64,000 bases of DNA from Telluria mixta (GCF_029223865.1 NZ_CP119520.1:6262001-6326000), one strand, 5' to 3'; positions 26,635 to 35,589 are shown, counted from the stretch's first letter. Numbers and translations: made by a program. Notes: generated from the sequence alone by a model not told the origin.

Positions 26635-27855
26635 ATGGCATTTTCCGTCTTCGATTCGAAGGGCACGCCGCTCGACCGGCAGCACACCACGTGGCGCGAC
26701 ATGGTGCGCAATCCGATCAGCAAGCTGGACGACGATGCCTTTACCCGCATGCGCATCATCCTCATGAACGGCATCGAGCTGGAGTCCGTGCGCTTCTCGC
26801 ACATGGCCGCGCGCTGCAACATGGCGCTGCGCCAGCCGCTGGCCGACGTGAGGCGGGTCGAACAGCACCAGGCCACGATGGTCAACTGGCTGCTGTCGCC
26901 CGATCACTCCCCGCTCGAGACGACCATCGCCTACGAACAGCTGGCCATCGAGCTGACCGCGAGCGTGGCCCGGGCCGAGCCGGATGACTACCTGTCCGCC
27001 GTGTACCGGTTCGGCCTGCTGGAAGACTTCGACCACCTGTACCGCTACGCGGCGCTGCTCGACCGCGTGGAGGGCAAGGATGCGAACAATATCCTGCAGA
27101 GCTATACGGACATCCTCCCCGGCCGCCCCACGCCCGAGCACCACCGCGCCCCGCGCGACGACCTGCGCATTCCGTACGACCGCAGCATGGCGACGATGCT
27201 CAGCAAGCTGCACGCGCTGACGATCACGGCGGCCGAGGCGCAGACCCACGACTATTATATGAACGTGGGCCCGACGTTCGCCGACCCGGTGGCGCGCCAG
27301 CTGTATGCGGAAATCGCCTCGGTCGAGGAACAGCACGTGACCCAGTACGAATCGCTGCTGGACCCGACGGAAACGTGGGTCGAGCAGTGGATGCTGCACG
27401 AGGCGAACGAGTGCTACACCTATTACAGCTGCGTCGAGACGGAGACGAACCACCACGTCAAGGCCATCTGGGAACGGTGTCTCGACTACGAGCTGGGCCA
27501 TTTCCACATGGCCGCCGACGCCTTCCGGCGCTACGAGCGGCGCGATCCGGCCGAGATCGTCGGGGAGTTCGCCGGTCCGATCCCGTTCCGCAGCCAGCGC
27601 GACTACGTGCGCCAGGTGCTTGCCAGCGAAGTCGACCTGCGCGCGCTGGGCACGCAATTCGTGCCGAAGGCGCACGAAGACCAGGCCAGCATCGATTACC
27701 GGCGGCAGATGAACGGCGACGGCTCGCCCAGCGAGGCGGTGGCCGCCGGCTATGTCTGGACGCCGGGGACGGAGCTGGTCAGTCACGGCACCGCCGGCAC
27801 GACGGCCCTCATGACAACCATGCCCGCCAACCAGGGCGGCGTCGTCCAGCCCTGA
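26635..27855 (+). CDS. Ferritin-like helical protein of unknown function
   Basis: The 406-residue cytoplasmic protein is almost entirely helical, with repeated carboxylate and histidine patterns typical of ferritin-like diiron folds: YEQLAIELTAS, LLEDFDHLYRY, SVEEQHVTQYESL, and ETETNHHVKAIWER followed by YELGHFHMAADAF. A strong AGGAGG (26623-26628) fixes ATG 26635; the upstream in-frame extension has no support. It is followed after 16 bases by a second ferritin-like gene. No known enzyme family is recognised. Metal storage, redox sensing or peroxide handling are possibilities, not conclusions. Confidence 0.7.
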   Translation: MAFSVFDSKGTPLDRQHTTWRDMVRNPISKLDDDAFTRMRIILMNGIELESVRFSHMAARCNMALRQPLADVRRVEQHQATMVNWLLSPDHSPLETTIAYEQLAIELTASVARAEPDDYLSAVYRFGLLEDFDHLYRYAALLDRVEGKDANNILQSYTDILPGRPTPEHHRAPRDDLRIPYDRSMATMLSKLHALTITAAEAQTHDYYMNVGPTFADPVARQLYAEIASVEEQHVTQYESLLDPTETWVEQWMLHEANECYTYYSCVETETNHHVKAIWERCLDYELGHFHMAADAFRRYERRDPAEIVGEFAGPIPFRSQRDYVRQVLASEVDLRALGTQFVPKAHEDQASIDYRRQMNGDGSPSEAVAAGYVWTPGTELVSHGTAGTTALMTTMPANQGGVVQP

Positions 27856-27871
27856 ACCGGAAGGAGTCACC

Positions 27872-28705
27872 ATGGCACAGCAGACCGAACACCTGGGCAT
27901 GAACCGGACGGGCGTGCAGATGTCGCCCATCGATACCGCGGCCATGCAGGACAGCGACAACGCGCCGATCCGCGGCGCCCCCGGCGACGAGCGGGCCCTG
28001 CTGGACGCGCGCGAGGCTTATATCATCAATGCCGGCGCCATCGGCTCGATCCCCATGCCGGGCACGGTGGCGGGCGCCGTCAGCATGGGCATGCACATGC
28101 TCAAGGGCGACCGGCCGCAGATCCTGCTCGACAAGCTGGGCGAGCGGCTGGCGTTCGAACGCACGGGCACCCGTCTTTACGACGCGCTGCTGGCGAAATG
28201 CGACGTCATGCAGGGCGGCCCGGCCGGCATGACGCGCGACCACGTCGCCGATATCCGCCGCGACGAAGCGCGCCACTTCCTGCTGCTGAAGGACGCCATC
28301 GAATCGCTGGGCGGCGACCCGACGGCGCAGACGCCCAGCGCGGACGTCGCCGGCGTCGAATCGCTGGGCGTCGTGCAGGTGTTGAACGATCCGCGCACGA
28401 GCCTGGCCCAGTCGCTGCACGCGCTGCTGACGGCCGAACTGGCCGACCGCGCCGGCTGGGAGACGCTGATCATGCTGGCGGGCGAGGCCGGCCAGGACGA
28501 TCTCGTGGCCGGCTTCACGCTGGCGCTGGAGGACGAGCACCGGCACCTGGTGCTCGTGCAGGGCTGGTATCACGAAGCGATCGGGCTGACGCCCATTCCC
28601 GGCATGCTGCCGCCGGGCGGGTCGGCCGGGATGCCGCCCGATTCGACGACGGCGCCCACGACCTCGCCGGATGTGACGACGCCGGGACCGGGGGCGGACA
28701 TCTGA
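27872..28705 (+). CDS. Second ferritin-like domain protein
   Basis: The 277-residue protein has a disordered N-terminus (about 1-45), a Gly-rich hinge (INAGAIGSIPMPGTVAGAVS), then a ferritin-like four-helix region (about 85-235). The likely metal ligands are ERLAFERTGTRLYDALL, IRRDEARHFLLLKDAIE, and E/H in LALEDEHRHLVLVQGWYHEA. The tail (about 240-277) is rich in Pro, Thr and Gly. AAGGAG lies 7-12 bases before ATG 27872. It lies 16 bases after the other ferritin-like gene, so the two products probably act together. Function is unknown. Confidence 0.75.
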   Translation: MAQQTEHLGMNRTGVQMSPIDTAAMQDSDNAPIRGAPGDERALLDAREAYIINAGAIGSIPMPGTVAGAVSMGMHMLKGDRPQILLDKLGERLAFERTGTRLYDALLAKCDVMQGGPAGMTRDHVADIRRDEARHFLLLKDAIESLGGDPTAQTPSADVAGVESLGVVQVLNDPRTSLAQSLHALLTAELADRAGWETLIMLAGEAGQDDLVAGFTLALEDEHRHLVLVQGWYHEAIGLTPIPGMLPPGGSAGMPPDSTTAPTTSPDVTTPGPGADI

Positions 28706-28729
28706 GTGCATTTCGCCTAAAATAGAGGG

Positions 28730-29794
28730 ATGGCCCATATTTCGCTCGTCCTGCCGTTCGCCCTCCCCGCTCCCGAATTCGCGCCCGACCTGACCCGCGC
28801 CCTGCAGACGCCGGCACTGGCCGCGCTGTTGTCGAAAATATCAGATGCGCGCTACCGCCCGCTGGATACCGACGCGCGCGTCCTCCCGCATGAGCTGTGG
28901 ATCGCGCGGGCGCTGGGCGTCGCGCACGGGCTCGTGCCTGGTGTCGCGACGAGCGCGATGCGCGGCGTCGGCCTCGATCCGGACGACGGCATGTGGTTCG
29001 TCGTGAACCCGACGCATATCCAGATCGCGCGCACGCACCTGCAGATGGGCGACACGCGCCAGCTCGACCTGCGCGAGGAGGAAGCGCGCGCCCTGTTCGA
29101 CAGCGCGCGCCCGTGCTTCGAGGACGCCGGCTACGCGCTCGCCTGGGGCACGCACGACACCTGGTTCATGCGCGCCGACGACTGGACCGAGATCACGACG
29201 GCGAGTCCGGACGCGGCCGTCAACATGAACCTGACGGACTGGATGCCGTCCGGCCCGCAGGCCAGAGCCTTCCGCAAGCTGCAGAACGACGTGCAGGTGA
29301 CGTGGTTCACGGACCCGGCCAACGCGGCGCGCGAGGCGCGCGGCCAGTTGCCGATCAACTCGTTCTGGCCGTGGGGGAATGCCAGCATGGCCACCGAACA
29401 CGCCCAGCAACTGGTGGCGAAGGTCTCCGGCAAGCCGCTCGTGCGCCCGCGCGTGGCCGCGTTCGAGACCCCCGGCTGGCTGACGGCACTGGCGGACCGC
29501 CGCCTGGACAGCCTGGCCGGAATGGACACGCTGCTCGACGGTGACGACAACTGGCTGCTCGCCTGCGGCAACGTGGCGGCACCCGGCATCGCGGCCGACT
29601 GGCACGGCTGGCTGCAGCAGATGCAGCGCCTGGAAACCGAGCTGTTTGCGCCCTTGCTGGCAGCACTGAAAAATGGACGCGTTAAAGAAATACGCCTCGT
29701 GCTGAGCCACCGCGACGGCCACCTCGAAACGACGACGACCCCGCTGGCGCAACGTAAATTCTGGCGCCGCCCGACCCTGGAACGACTGCTTTGA
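28730..29794 (+). CDS. RpfE-like protein upstream of recJ
   Basis: The 354-residue protein resembles the RpfE-type conserved protein often found immediately upstream of recJ in Xanthomonas and betaproteobacteria; it is related to alkaline-phosphatase-like or phosphoglycerate-mutase-like proteins but lacks a clear metal site. Visible blocks are WFVVNPTHIQIARTHLQM, NMNLTDWMPSGPQARAF, NSFWPWGN and IRLVLSHRDGH near the end. Biochemical function is not known. A TAAAAT box at 28718-28723 precedes it. Its stop overlaps the TTG start of recJ (TTGA), so the two proteins are translationally coupled. Confidence 0.7.
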   Translation: MAHISLVLPFALPAPEFAPDLTRALQTPALAALLSKISDARYRPLDTDARVLPHELWIARALGVAHGLVPGVATSAMRGVGLDPDDGMWFVVNPTHIQIARTHLQMGDTRQLDLREEEARALFDSARPCFEDAGYALAWGTHDTWFMRADDWTEITTASPDAAVNMNLTDWMPSGPQARAFRKLQNDVQVTWFTDPANAAREARGQLPINSFWPWGNASMATEHAQQLVAKVSGKPLVRPRVAAFETPGWLTALADRRLDSLAGMDTLLDGDDNWLLACGNVAAPGIAADWHGWLQQMQRLETELFAPLLAALKNGRVKEIRLVLSHRDGHLETTTTPLAQRKFWRRPTLERLL

Positions 29795-31488
29795 AGACCC
29801 GCATCACCATCCGCCCCTGCCCCGTGCGCCAATCCGAAATGCTGCGCCAGGGCGGGATCCACCCCGTCCTCGCGCGCGTGTACGCTGCCCGAGGGCTGTC
29901 CGATCCGCGCGAGCTCGCGGTCGAACTGCAGGCCCTGGTACCGCCCGGCGCGCTGCGCCAGATCGATGCGGCCGCCGTGTATCTCGCCGACGCCATCGCG
30001 GCCGGCAAGAAGATGACCATCGTGGCCGACTACGACTGCGACGGCGCCACCGCCTGCGCGACCGCCATCCGCGGCCTCACGGCGATGGGCGCGCGCGTCG
30101 ACTACATCGTGCCGAACCGCTTCGAATACGGCTATGGCCTCACGCCGGAGATCGTCGAACTGACGGCGCGCGAAAAATCCCCGGATATCATCATCACGGT
30201 CGACAACGGCATCGCCAGCATCGACGGCGTGGCGGCGGCGAAGGCGCGCGGCATCGACGTCGTCGTCACCGACCACCACCTGCCGGGCGACGCGCTGCCG
30301 GACGCGCGCGTGATCGTCAACCCGAACCAGCCGGAATGCGGCTTCCCCAGCAAGCACCTGGCCGGCGTGGGCGTCGTGTTCTACGTGCTGCTGGCGCTGC
30401 GCGCGGAATTGCGCCGGCGCGGCGTGTTCGACGCGCAGACGCAGCCCAAGCTCGACAACCTGCTCGACCTCGTTGCACTGGGCACCGTCGCGGACGTCGT
30501 GAAACTGGACACGAACAACCGCATCCTCGTCGCGCAAGGCCTCAAACGCATGCGTGCGGGCCGCATGCACGCGGGTGTCGCCGCGCTGTTCCGCGTGGCG
30601 GGCCGCGAGGCGCGCTGCGCGTCGCCGTTCGACCTCGGCTTCGCCCTCGGCCCGCGCCTGAACGCCGCCGGCCGCCTGGAAGACATGTCGCTCGGGATCG
30701 AATGCCTGATCACGGACGACGAGGGCCGCGCCTGGGCCATCGCGCAGGAGCTCAACGACATCAACCTGAAGCGCCGCGAGATCGAGGCCGACATGCAGGG
30801 CACGGCCCTGCTGCACCTGGACGATTTCAATCCGGCGGACGCCAGCACCATCGCCGTGTTCGACGACGGCTGGCACCAGGGCGTGATCGGCATCGTCGCC
30901 TCGCGCCTGAAAGAGAAGTTTTACCGTCCGACGATCACCTTCGCGCCCGCGGGCGACGGCTGGATCAAGGGATCCGGCCGCTCGATCCCGGGATTCCACC
31001 TGCGCGACGCACTGGACCTCGTATCGAAGAAGGTCCCGGGCCTGATCGACAAGTTCGGCGGCCACTCGATGGCGGCCGGCCTGTCGATCCGCGGCGACCA
31101 CTTCGACACGTTCGCCCAGGCCTTCGAAGCCGTCGGCCGCGCGTGGCTGACGGAAGCGCAGCTGGAGCGCATCGTCGAGACGGACGGGCCGCTGGAAGAC
31201 GATTTCTACAGCACGCAATTCATCGAACTGCTGGACGGCCAGGTCTGGGGCCAGGGCTTCGCACCGCCCGTGTTCTGCGACGAATTCCGCGTCGTCAGCC
31301 AGCGCATCCTGAAGGACAAGCACCTCAAGCTGCTGCTGGAGCGGAACGGGCGGCGCTACGATGCCATCTGGTTCGGGCACACCGATGCCCTGGGCGACAG
31401 AGCGCGGGTGGCGTTCCGGCTCGATGCCAACGAGTACAACGGCGTGACCAAGGTGCAGTTGCTGGTGGAGCACGCGGAGCCGGTATAG
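29791..31488 (+). CDS. recJ: Single-stranded-DNA-specific exonuclease RecJ
   Basis: RecJ degrades single-stranded DNA 5' to 3' in recombination and mismatch repair. The 565-residue protein has the DHH-family metal motifs VADYDCDGATACA, DNGIAS and VTDHHLPGD, then DHHA1 and an OB-fold at the C-terminus. The TTG start at 29791 overlaps the preceding stop and gives the family N-terminus. The length matches other RecJ proteins. It is followed directly by a REP-like element and a convergent polysaccharide lyase gene. Confidence 0.96.
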   Translation: MKTRITIRPCPVRQSEMLRQGGIHPVLARVYAARGLSDPRELAVELQALVPPGALRQIDAAAVYLADAIAAGKKMTIVADYDCDGATACATAIRGLTAMGARVDYIVPNRFEYGYGLTPEIVELTAREKSPDIIITVDNGIASIDGVAAAKARGIDVVVTDHHLPGDALPDARVIVNPNQPECGFPSKHLAGVGVVFYVLLALRAELRRRGVFDAQTQPKLDNLLDLVALGTVADVVKLDTNNRILVAQGLKRMRAGRMHAGVAALFRVAGREARCASPFDLGFALGPRLNAAGRLEDMSLGIECLITDDEGRAWAIAQELNDINLKRREIEADMQGTALLHLDDFNPADASTIAVFDDGWHQGVIGIVASRLKEKFYRPTITFAPAGDGWIKGSGRSIPGFHLRDALDLVSKKVPGLIDKFGGHSMAAGLSIRGDHFDTFAQAFEAVGRAWLTEAQLERIVETDGPLEDDFYSTQFIELLDGQVWGQGFAPPVFCDEFRVVSQRILKDKHLKLLLERNGRRYDAIWFGHTDALGDRARVAFRLDANEYNGVTKVQLLVEHAEPV

Positions 31489-31574
31489 CCGTCGTTCCCG
31501 CGGAAGCGGGAACCCATACTGAGTTACAGACTTCGGAAGCTCAGCATGGATTCCCGCCTGCGCGGGAATGACGG
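31489..31574. repeat. REP-like intergenic element, copy 1
   Basis: An 86-base element bounded by CCGTCGTTCCCGC and GCGGGAATGACGG, which are complementary with one mismatch. Each end also folds on itself (TTCCCGCGGAAGCGGGAA and TTCCCGCCTGCGCGGGAA). A second member is at 42259-42346. It sits between convergent genes, the usual position for such elements. Confidence 0.8.
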
Positions 31575-31590
31575 TTTTAAAGCTAACGAC

Positions 31591-33429
31591 TTAGCGCGTA
31601 AAAATCGGCGCCTGCGTCACCGCCCCCATGCCCTCGCCCAGGTAAAAGCTCGGGTGCGGCGGCTGGTTGTAGCCCGCATTCTGCCCCGCCACCTGCGCCC
31701 GATACTGCGGGTCATGCATCAACGTCGGGATACGGGCCGTCGTCGGCGCCGTCGTCGTGAACACGAGCAGTGCAGAGTTGTCGGCCGTGCGCCACACGAC
31801 TTCCTCGCGCCAGTCGCCGAGGATGTCCGCCGACAGGACCGGCGTCGCCTTGGTGCCGTTGTTCGAGGCCGCCCCGTACGGCGCACCGTCGAGCAGGCGC
31901 ACCACGGTGGACGTCGCCGGCTGCCACTTGTTGATGACGGTGCCGTCGAGCAGTTCGCGCCCCAGGTCGCCATCCCACCAGCTGGCGAAATTCATGTTCC
32001 CCGGACGCGCCGTGGAGATCTGGTGGCCGTTGGCCGCCATCAGGCCGCCGCGCGACGCCCAGCATTCCTCGCCCAGGTAGTTCGGATCGATGTCCGCGCA
32101 CACGCCGCGCCCCACGTCGGCGCCGCTGCCGCTGACGCCCCACAGGATCTGCCCTGTCGCCGCGTCGTGCATCTCGGAGCCGGTGGCACCGTAGCAGGAC
32201 GGGGTCTCGTGCACCATGTACGCCTGCAGGCCGGCGCGGGTCGGGTCGAGTTTGCCGACGTGCAGCGCGTCGCCGTGGCACAGCCCGGTGCTGTACAACA
32301 TGTGGCCATCGCTGCCGATCGCGGCCGCGCCGTAGACGATGTCGTCGCGGCCGTCGCCGTCGACATCGGCCACCGAGAACCAGTGCGAGCCCTGGCCGCG
32401 CACGGCGCTGCCCTCCTTGTCCGTGTCGAACACCCAGCGGCTCGACAGCACGCCGTCGCGGTAGTCCCAGGCCGCGACCACGGCGCGGGTGTAGTAGCCG
32501 CGCGAGAAGATCGCGCTGGGCCGGCGGCCGTCCAGGTAGGCGACCCCGCCCAGGAAGCGGTCGACGCGGTTGCCGTAGTTGTCGCCCCAGGCCGCCACCG
32601 AGCCGCGCGCAGGCAGGTAGTCCGTGGTCGCCAGCGCCCTGCCGGTGCGGCCGTCGAACACGGTCAGGTACTCGGGGCCCGACAGGATGTAGCCGTTGGC
32701 ATTGCGGTAGTCCGCACTGGCGTCGCCGATCACCTTGCCCTGGCCGTCGACCGTGCCGTCGGCCGTCTTCAGCATCACCTCGGCCTTGCCGTTGCCGTCG
32801 AAGTCGTACGCGACGACCGTCGTGTAGTGGGCGCCGGCGCGGATGTTGCGGCCCAGGTCGATGCGCCACAGCAGCGTGCCGTCGAGTTTATAGGCGTCGA
32901 CATAGGTGTTGCCCGTATAGCCCGACTGCGAATTGTCCTTGGCATTCGTCGGCTGCCATTTGACGATCAGCTCGTACTGGCCGTCCCCGTCGAGGTCGGC
33001 AGGCGTGCCGTCGTTCAGGTCGTACGTGTAGGCCTCGCCCTTCGGCGTGACGCCGCCGGCCGGCCGCTGCACGGGAATGCGCAGGACGGGCTGGCTCCAG
33101 GTCGCGCCGGCTGCCTCGTCCTTCTTTTCGTGCCCGTCGACGATCGCCCGTACGGTATAGCGGGCTGCCGGCGTCCCGGAGGCGTCCGTGAAATTGCTCG
33201 CCACGAGCGGTGCGTCGTTCAGGCGGACGCCGTCGCGGTAGAGGTTGAAGCGGGTGGCGGGCTCGTCGACGCCCAGCACGCGCCAGCTGACGAAGACGCC
33301 GCTGCCGGTGGCGACGGCGACGACGCCGCGGTCGAGTTTTTCAACCTGCTTGCCCTGGGCGGCAAACGCGGATTGCGTGAGGGCGAGCGCCAGCAGCCCT
33401 AGCGGTGCAACGTTTCGGATTAGTGTCAT
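31591..33429 (-). CDS. Rhamnogalacturonan lyase, polysaccharide lyase family 11
   Basis: The 612-residue secreted enzyme has a signal peptide (about 1-23, ending SAFAA) and the PL11 eight-bladed propeller with multiple Ca-binding DxDxDG loops: ADLDGDGQYELIVKW, YDFDGNGKAEVMLKTADGT, VADVDGDGRDDIVYGA. The blocks CHGDALHVGKLDP and QAYMVHETPSCYG are typical of YesW/YesX-type lyases. It cleaves rhamnogalacturonan I of pectin by beta-elimination. It stands alone, convergent with recJ; no pectin-uptake genes are adjacent, although TonB receptors occur elsewhere in the window. Confidence 0.93.
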   Translation of the reverse strand: MTLIRNVAPLGLLALALTQSAFAAQGKQVEKLDRGVVAVATGSGVFVSWRVLGVDEPATRFNLYRDGVRLNDAPLVASNFTDASGTPAARYTVRAIVDGHEKKDEAAGATWSQPVLRIPVQRPAGGVTPKGEAYTYDLNDGTPADLDGDGQYELIVKWQPTNAKDNSQSGYTGNTYVDAYKLDGTLLWRIDLGRNIRAGAHYTTVVAYDFDGNGKAEVMLKTADGTVDGQGKVIGDASADYRNANGYILSGPEYLTVFDGRTGRALATTDYLPARGSVAAWGDNYGNRVDRFLGGVAYLDGRRPSAIFSRGYYTRAVVAAWDYRDGVLSSRWVFDTDKEGSAVRGQGSHWFSVADVDGDGRDDIVYGAAAIGSDGHMLYSTGLCHGDALHVGKLDPTRAGLQAYMVHETPSCYGATGSEMHDAATGQILWGVSGSGADVGRGVCADIDPNYLGEECWASRGGLMAANGHQISTARPGNMNFASWWDGDLGRELLDGTVINKWQPATSTVVRLLDGAPYGAASNNGTKATPVLSADILGDWREEVVWRTADNSALLVFTTTAPTTARIPTLMHDPQYRAQVAGQNAGYNQPPHPSFYLGEGMGAVTQAPIFTR

Positions 33430-33533
33430 GTCTCCAGCCTACTCGTCGTTGTTGTCGGGCGTTCGAGTATCTGGATTGGCCTGGGGAGTGTCAATTCGGT
33501 CCAGGCAAGCAGTCACAATGTTGAGCGGGCCGC

Positions 33534-33995
33534 TTATTCTTTCTTGCCGCAGTTGCAAGGCGGCGCCTCGCCCCGGTCGAACACGATCTTCCACCGCCCC
33601 GGCGCTTCGAGCCGCCAGATCGAGTTGTAGCGGCCGACCACCTTGCCGCTCGGGTCGTAGACGGGTCCACCGCTGTACGCCAGGGTACCGGAATCCACGA
33701 CTTCCACCTGTTCCGGCTCCCACGAGAACGGTGCGCGCTCGCCGTCGTAATACTTGCGCCACGCATTGGCGACGGCCTCGCGCCCGCGCAGCGGGGTCGG
33801 GCCGGAAAAGAAGATGGCCTCGTCGGCCAGGAAGGACGTGAACGCGGCGTGGTCGCGCGCCTTCATCGTCGCGGCGAAGGCGCGTTCGGTATCCGCCACC
33901 TGTTTCTTCAGCTCGTCGGGCGACGGCCGCGCCGCGCTCGCCATAGCCAGCATCAGCATGCTGATGCACATGACCCCAATCGACAGCAGACGCAT
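33534..33995 (-). CDS. SnoaL/DUF4440-like NTF2-fold secreted protein
   Basis: A 153-residue protein with a signal peptide (about 1-22) and an NTF2-like cone: KKQVADTERAFAATMKARDH, FTSFLADEAIFFSGP, LRGREAVANAWRKYY, and strands ending GRWKIVFDRGEAPP. The C-terminus has a CNCGKKE tail. The function is unknown; such folds serve as small-molecule binding or isomerase scaffolds. The start at 33995 is preferred because AAGGGGGG lies just upstream and a signal peptide begins there. Confidence 0.75.
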   Translation of the reverse strand: MRLLSIGVMCISMLMLAMASAARPSPDELKKQVADTERAFAATMKARDHAAFTSFLADEAIFFSGPTPLRGREAVANAWRKYYDGERAPFSWEPEQVEVVDSGTLAYSGGPVYDPSGKVVGRYNSIWRLEAPGRWKIVFDRGEAPPCNCGKKE

Positions 33996-34080
33996 CGCGC
34001 CCCCCTTTATCGTCGTTTGCAAGGATGATGATTTGACAAGCCTTGCATTCTGGCACGGCAATACGGTTTGCACAAGACGC

Positions 34081-34125
34081 TTGCGCGATGTCCGGAAGCG
34101 GAGTATATATAGTCCATAACCGGAG
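34081..34125 (+). promoter_or_regulatory. Promoter and repeat-type operator of the Xre/RES pair
   Basis: TTGCGC (34081-34086), a 17-base spacer and TATATA (34104-34109) form a good sigma-70 promoter. The -10 is flanked by direct repeats GTCCGGAAGCGGAG (34090-34103) and GTCCATAACCGGAG (34112-34125), matching at 11 of 14 positions with a 22-base period. Antitoxin binding there would block the promoter. Confidence 0.6.
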
Positions 34126-34133
34126 AATTCCTC

Positions 34134-34571
34134 ATGAGCTTCGCTTACGCCTACCCCAAGAGCCGGTTCGAGCCGGCGGTACTCGTGGACCTGTCTGCCC
34201 GCTCCGAGCGCGAACGGCTGTCGGAATCGGCCCTGAAAGGTTTTTTTCGCCTCGCCGGCGCCTGGCAGATCCGCGACGAGGACGCGCGCGAACTGCTCGG
34301 CGGCCTGTCGTCGTCCTCGTTCTACGAATGGAAGAAGCACCCCGCGCGGGTGCTCGAAGTCGACCGCATCACCCGTATCTCCTACCTGCTCGGCATCTAT
34401 AAAGCCCTGCACCTCCTGTACGGCGACAAGCTTGCCGACGAATGGATCCACCTCCCGAATACCAATCCCATCTTCAACGGCCGCACGCCGCTGGCCTACA
34501 TGCTGGGCGGCGGCCTGCTGGCCATGCAGACCGTGCGCCGCCTGCTCGACGCCCGCCGCGGAGGACTGTGA
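34134..34571 (+). CDS. Xre/MbcA/ParS-type antitoxin
   Basis: The 145-residue protein is an antitoxin of the Xre-MbcA-ParS family (DUF2384). It has an N-terminal helical DNA-binding-like part (about 25-80, including SSSFYEWKKHPARVLEVDRI) and a C-terminal toxin-binding region (about 85-140) with LHLLYGDKLADEWIHLPN, FNGRTPLAYMLGG and GLLAMQTVRRLLDARRGG. It blocks the RES toxin encoded immediately downstream; its stop is directly followed by the toxin's GTG. A promoter with flanking direct repeats lies just upstream, suggesting autorepression. Confidence 0.9.
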   Translation: MSFAYAYPKSRFEPAVLVDLSARSERERLSESALKGFFRLAGAWQIRDEDARELLGGLSSSSFYEWKKHPARVLEVDRITRISYLLGIYKALHLLYGDKLADEWIHLPNTNPIFNGRTPLAYMLGGGLLAMQTVRRLLDARRGGL

Positions 34572-35255
34572 GTGAAACTAATCCCCCGCCTGACCGCGCT
34601 GCGGCAGTTCGACACGTGCCGTCTGATCCCGTCGCGCTTCGCCGACCTCGAAGACTCCGTGCTGGCCCCATTGGCCGATGACGATGGGATGCTGCGCGAC
34701 CTGTTCGACCTCGACAACGCCACCAACGACCGCCTGCGCGGCGAATCGGGCCTGATGCCCGGCATCGGCGTCGACGAGCTCGTGTTCGGCGTGCCGAACT
34801 TCCGTATCATCAACGCCGCCTACACGTATGCCCGCCCGGAAGGCAGCCGCTTCAACGACGGCGAACGGGGCGCGTGGTATTGCGCGTTCGAGGTCGAGAC
34901 GGCGCTGGCCGAGGTGGCGTTCCACAAGGCCGTCGAATACCAGGAAATCGGCCGCTTCGACGACAGCGTGAACTACCAGGCCCTGTTGGCCGACTTCAGC
35001 GCCAGCTTCCACGACCTGCGCGGCGCCGACGCGTGGGACGACTGCCTTGCCGCCGACAGCTATGTCGCATCGCAGGCGCTGGCGGCGGAGCTGCTGGAGG
35101 CAGGGTCGATGGGCGTCATCTACCCGAGCGTGCGCCGGCCCGAGGGCACGAATCTCGCATGCTTTCGCCCCGCACTGGTCGGCAATGTCCGCAAGGGCCA
35201 TGCATATCGGTTAACATGGGCGGGTTCGCCGCTTCCCGCCATCGAACCCCTCTGA
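34572..35255 (+). CDS. RES-domain toxin (NAD-degrading family)
   Basis: The 227-residue toxin has the RES fold, with key residues R93 (GSRFN), Y103 (WYCAF) and E109 (EVETALAE) and a late serine region (SMGVIYPSVRRPEG). RES toxins degrade or modify NAD+ and thereby stop growth. GTG at 34572 follows the antitoxin stop without a gap, so translation is coupled. Its N-terminal extension (1-75) is longer than in the smallest RES proteins. It is probably in one transcript with DUF2288, whose start is 13 bases after this stop. Activity has not been shown for this protein. Confidence 0.9.
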   Translation: MKLIPRLTALRQFDTCRLIPSRFADLEDSVLAPLADDDGMLRDLFDLDNATNDRLRGESGLMPGIGVDELVFGVPNFRIINAAYTYARPEGSRFNDGERGAWYCAFEVETALAEVAFHKAVEYQEIGRFDDSVNYQALLADFSASFHDLRGADAWDDCLAADSYVASQALAAELLEAGSMGVIYPSVRRPEGTNLACFRPALVGNVRKGHAYRLTWAGSPLPAIEPL

Positions 35256-35268
35256 ATCCTATACCACC

Positions 35269-35589
35269 ATGAAAACCGATCCGCTCAAAGACACCGAACT
35301 GCACGACAAGATCAACAGCGAGACCGCCCGCGTGCACTGGTCCGAACTCGAACGCCATTTCGCCCACGGCGCCGTCGTGTACGTGAGCGAAGCGCTGGAC
35401 CTCGTCGAAGTCGCGCTGCGCATCGCCCATGATGACAAGGAAGCCATCAACCGCTGGATGAACGAAGGCAAGGTTGCCAAGGTGTCCGACGTGCAGGCAC
35501 GCACCTGGCAGGCGGCCGACACCCGGCTGTGGGCCTCGGTCGTGAGCCCGTTCGTGCTCGTGCAGCCCGAGAAACACGCTGTACACTAA
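35269..35589 (+). CDS. DUF2288 family protein
   Basis: A 106-residue cytoplasmic protein with the DUF2288 pattern: KINSETARVHWSELERHFA, then GAVVYVSEALDLVEVA, a middle KEAINRWMNEGKVAKVS and WVxPFVL-like VSPFVLVQPEKH at the end. No enzymatic motif is known. It lies 13 bases after the RES toxin, so it may be cotranscribed. DUF2288 proteins also occur widely without toxins, so a functional link is not implied. Confidence 0.85.
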   Translation: MKTDPLKDTELHDKINSETARVHWSELERHFAHGAVVYVSEALDLVEVALRIAHDDKEAINRWMNEGKVAKVSDVQARTWQAADTRLWASVVSPFVLVQPEKHAVH

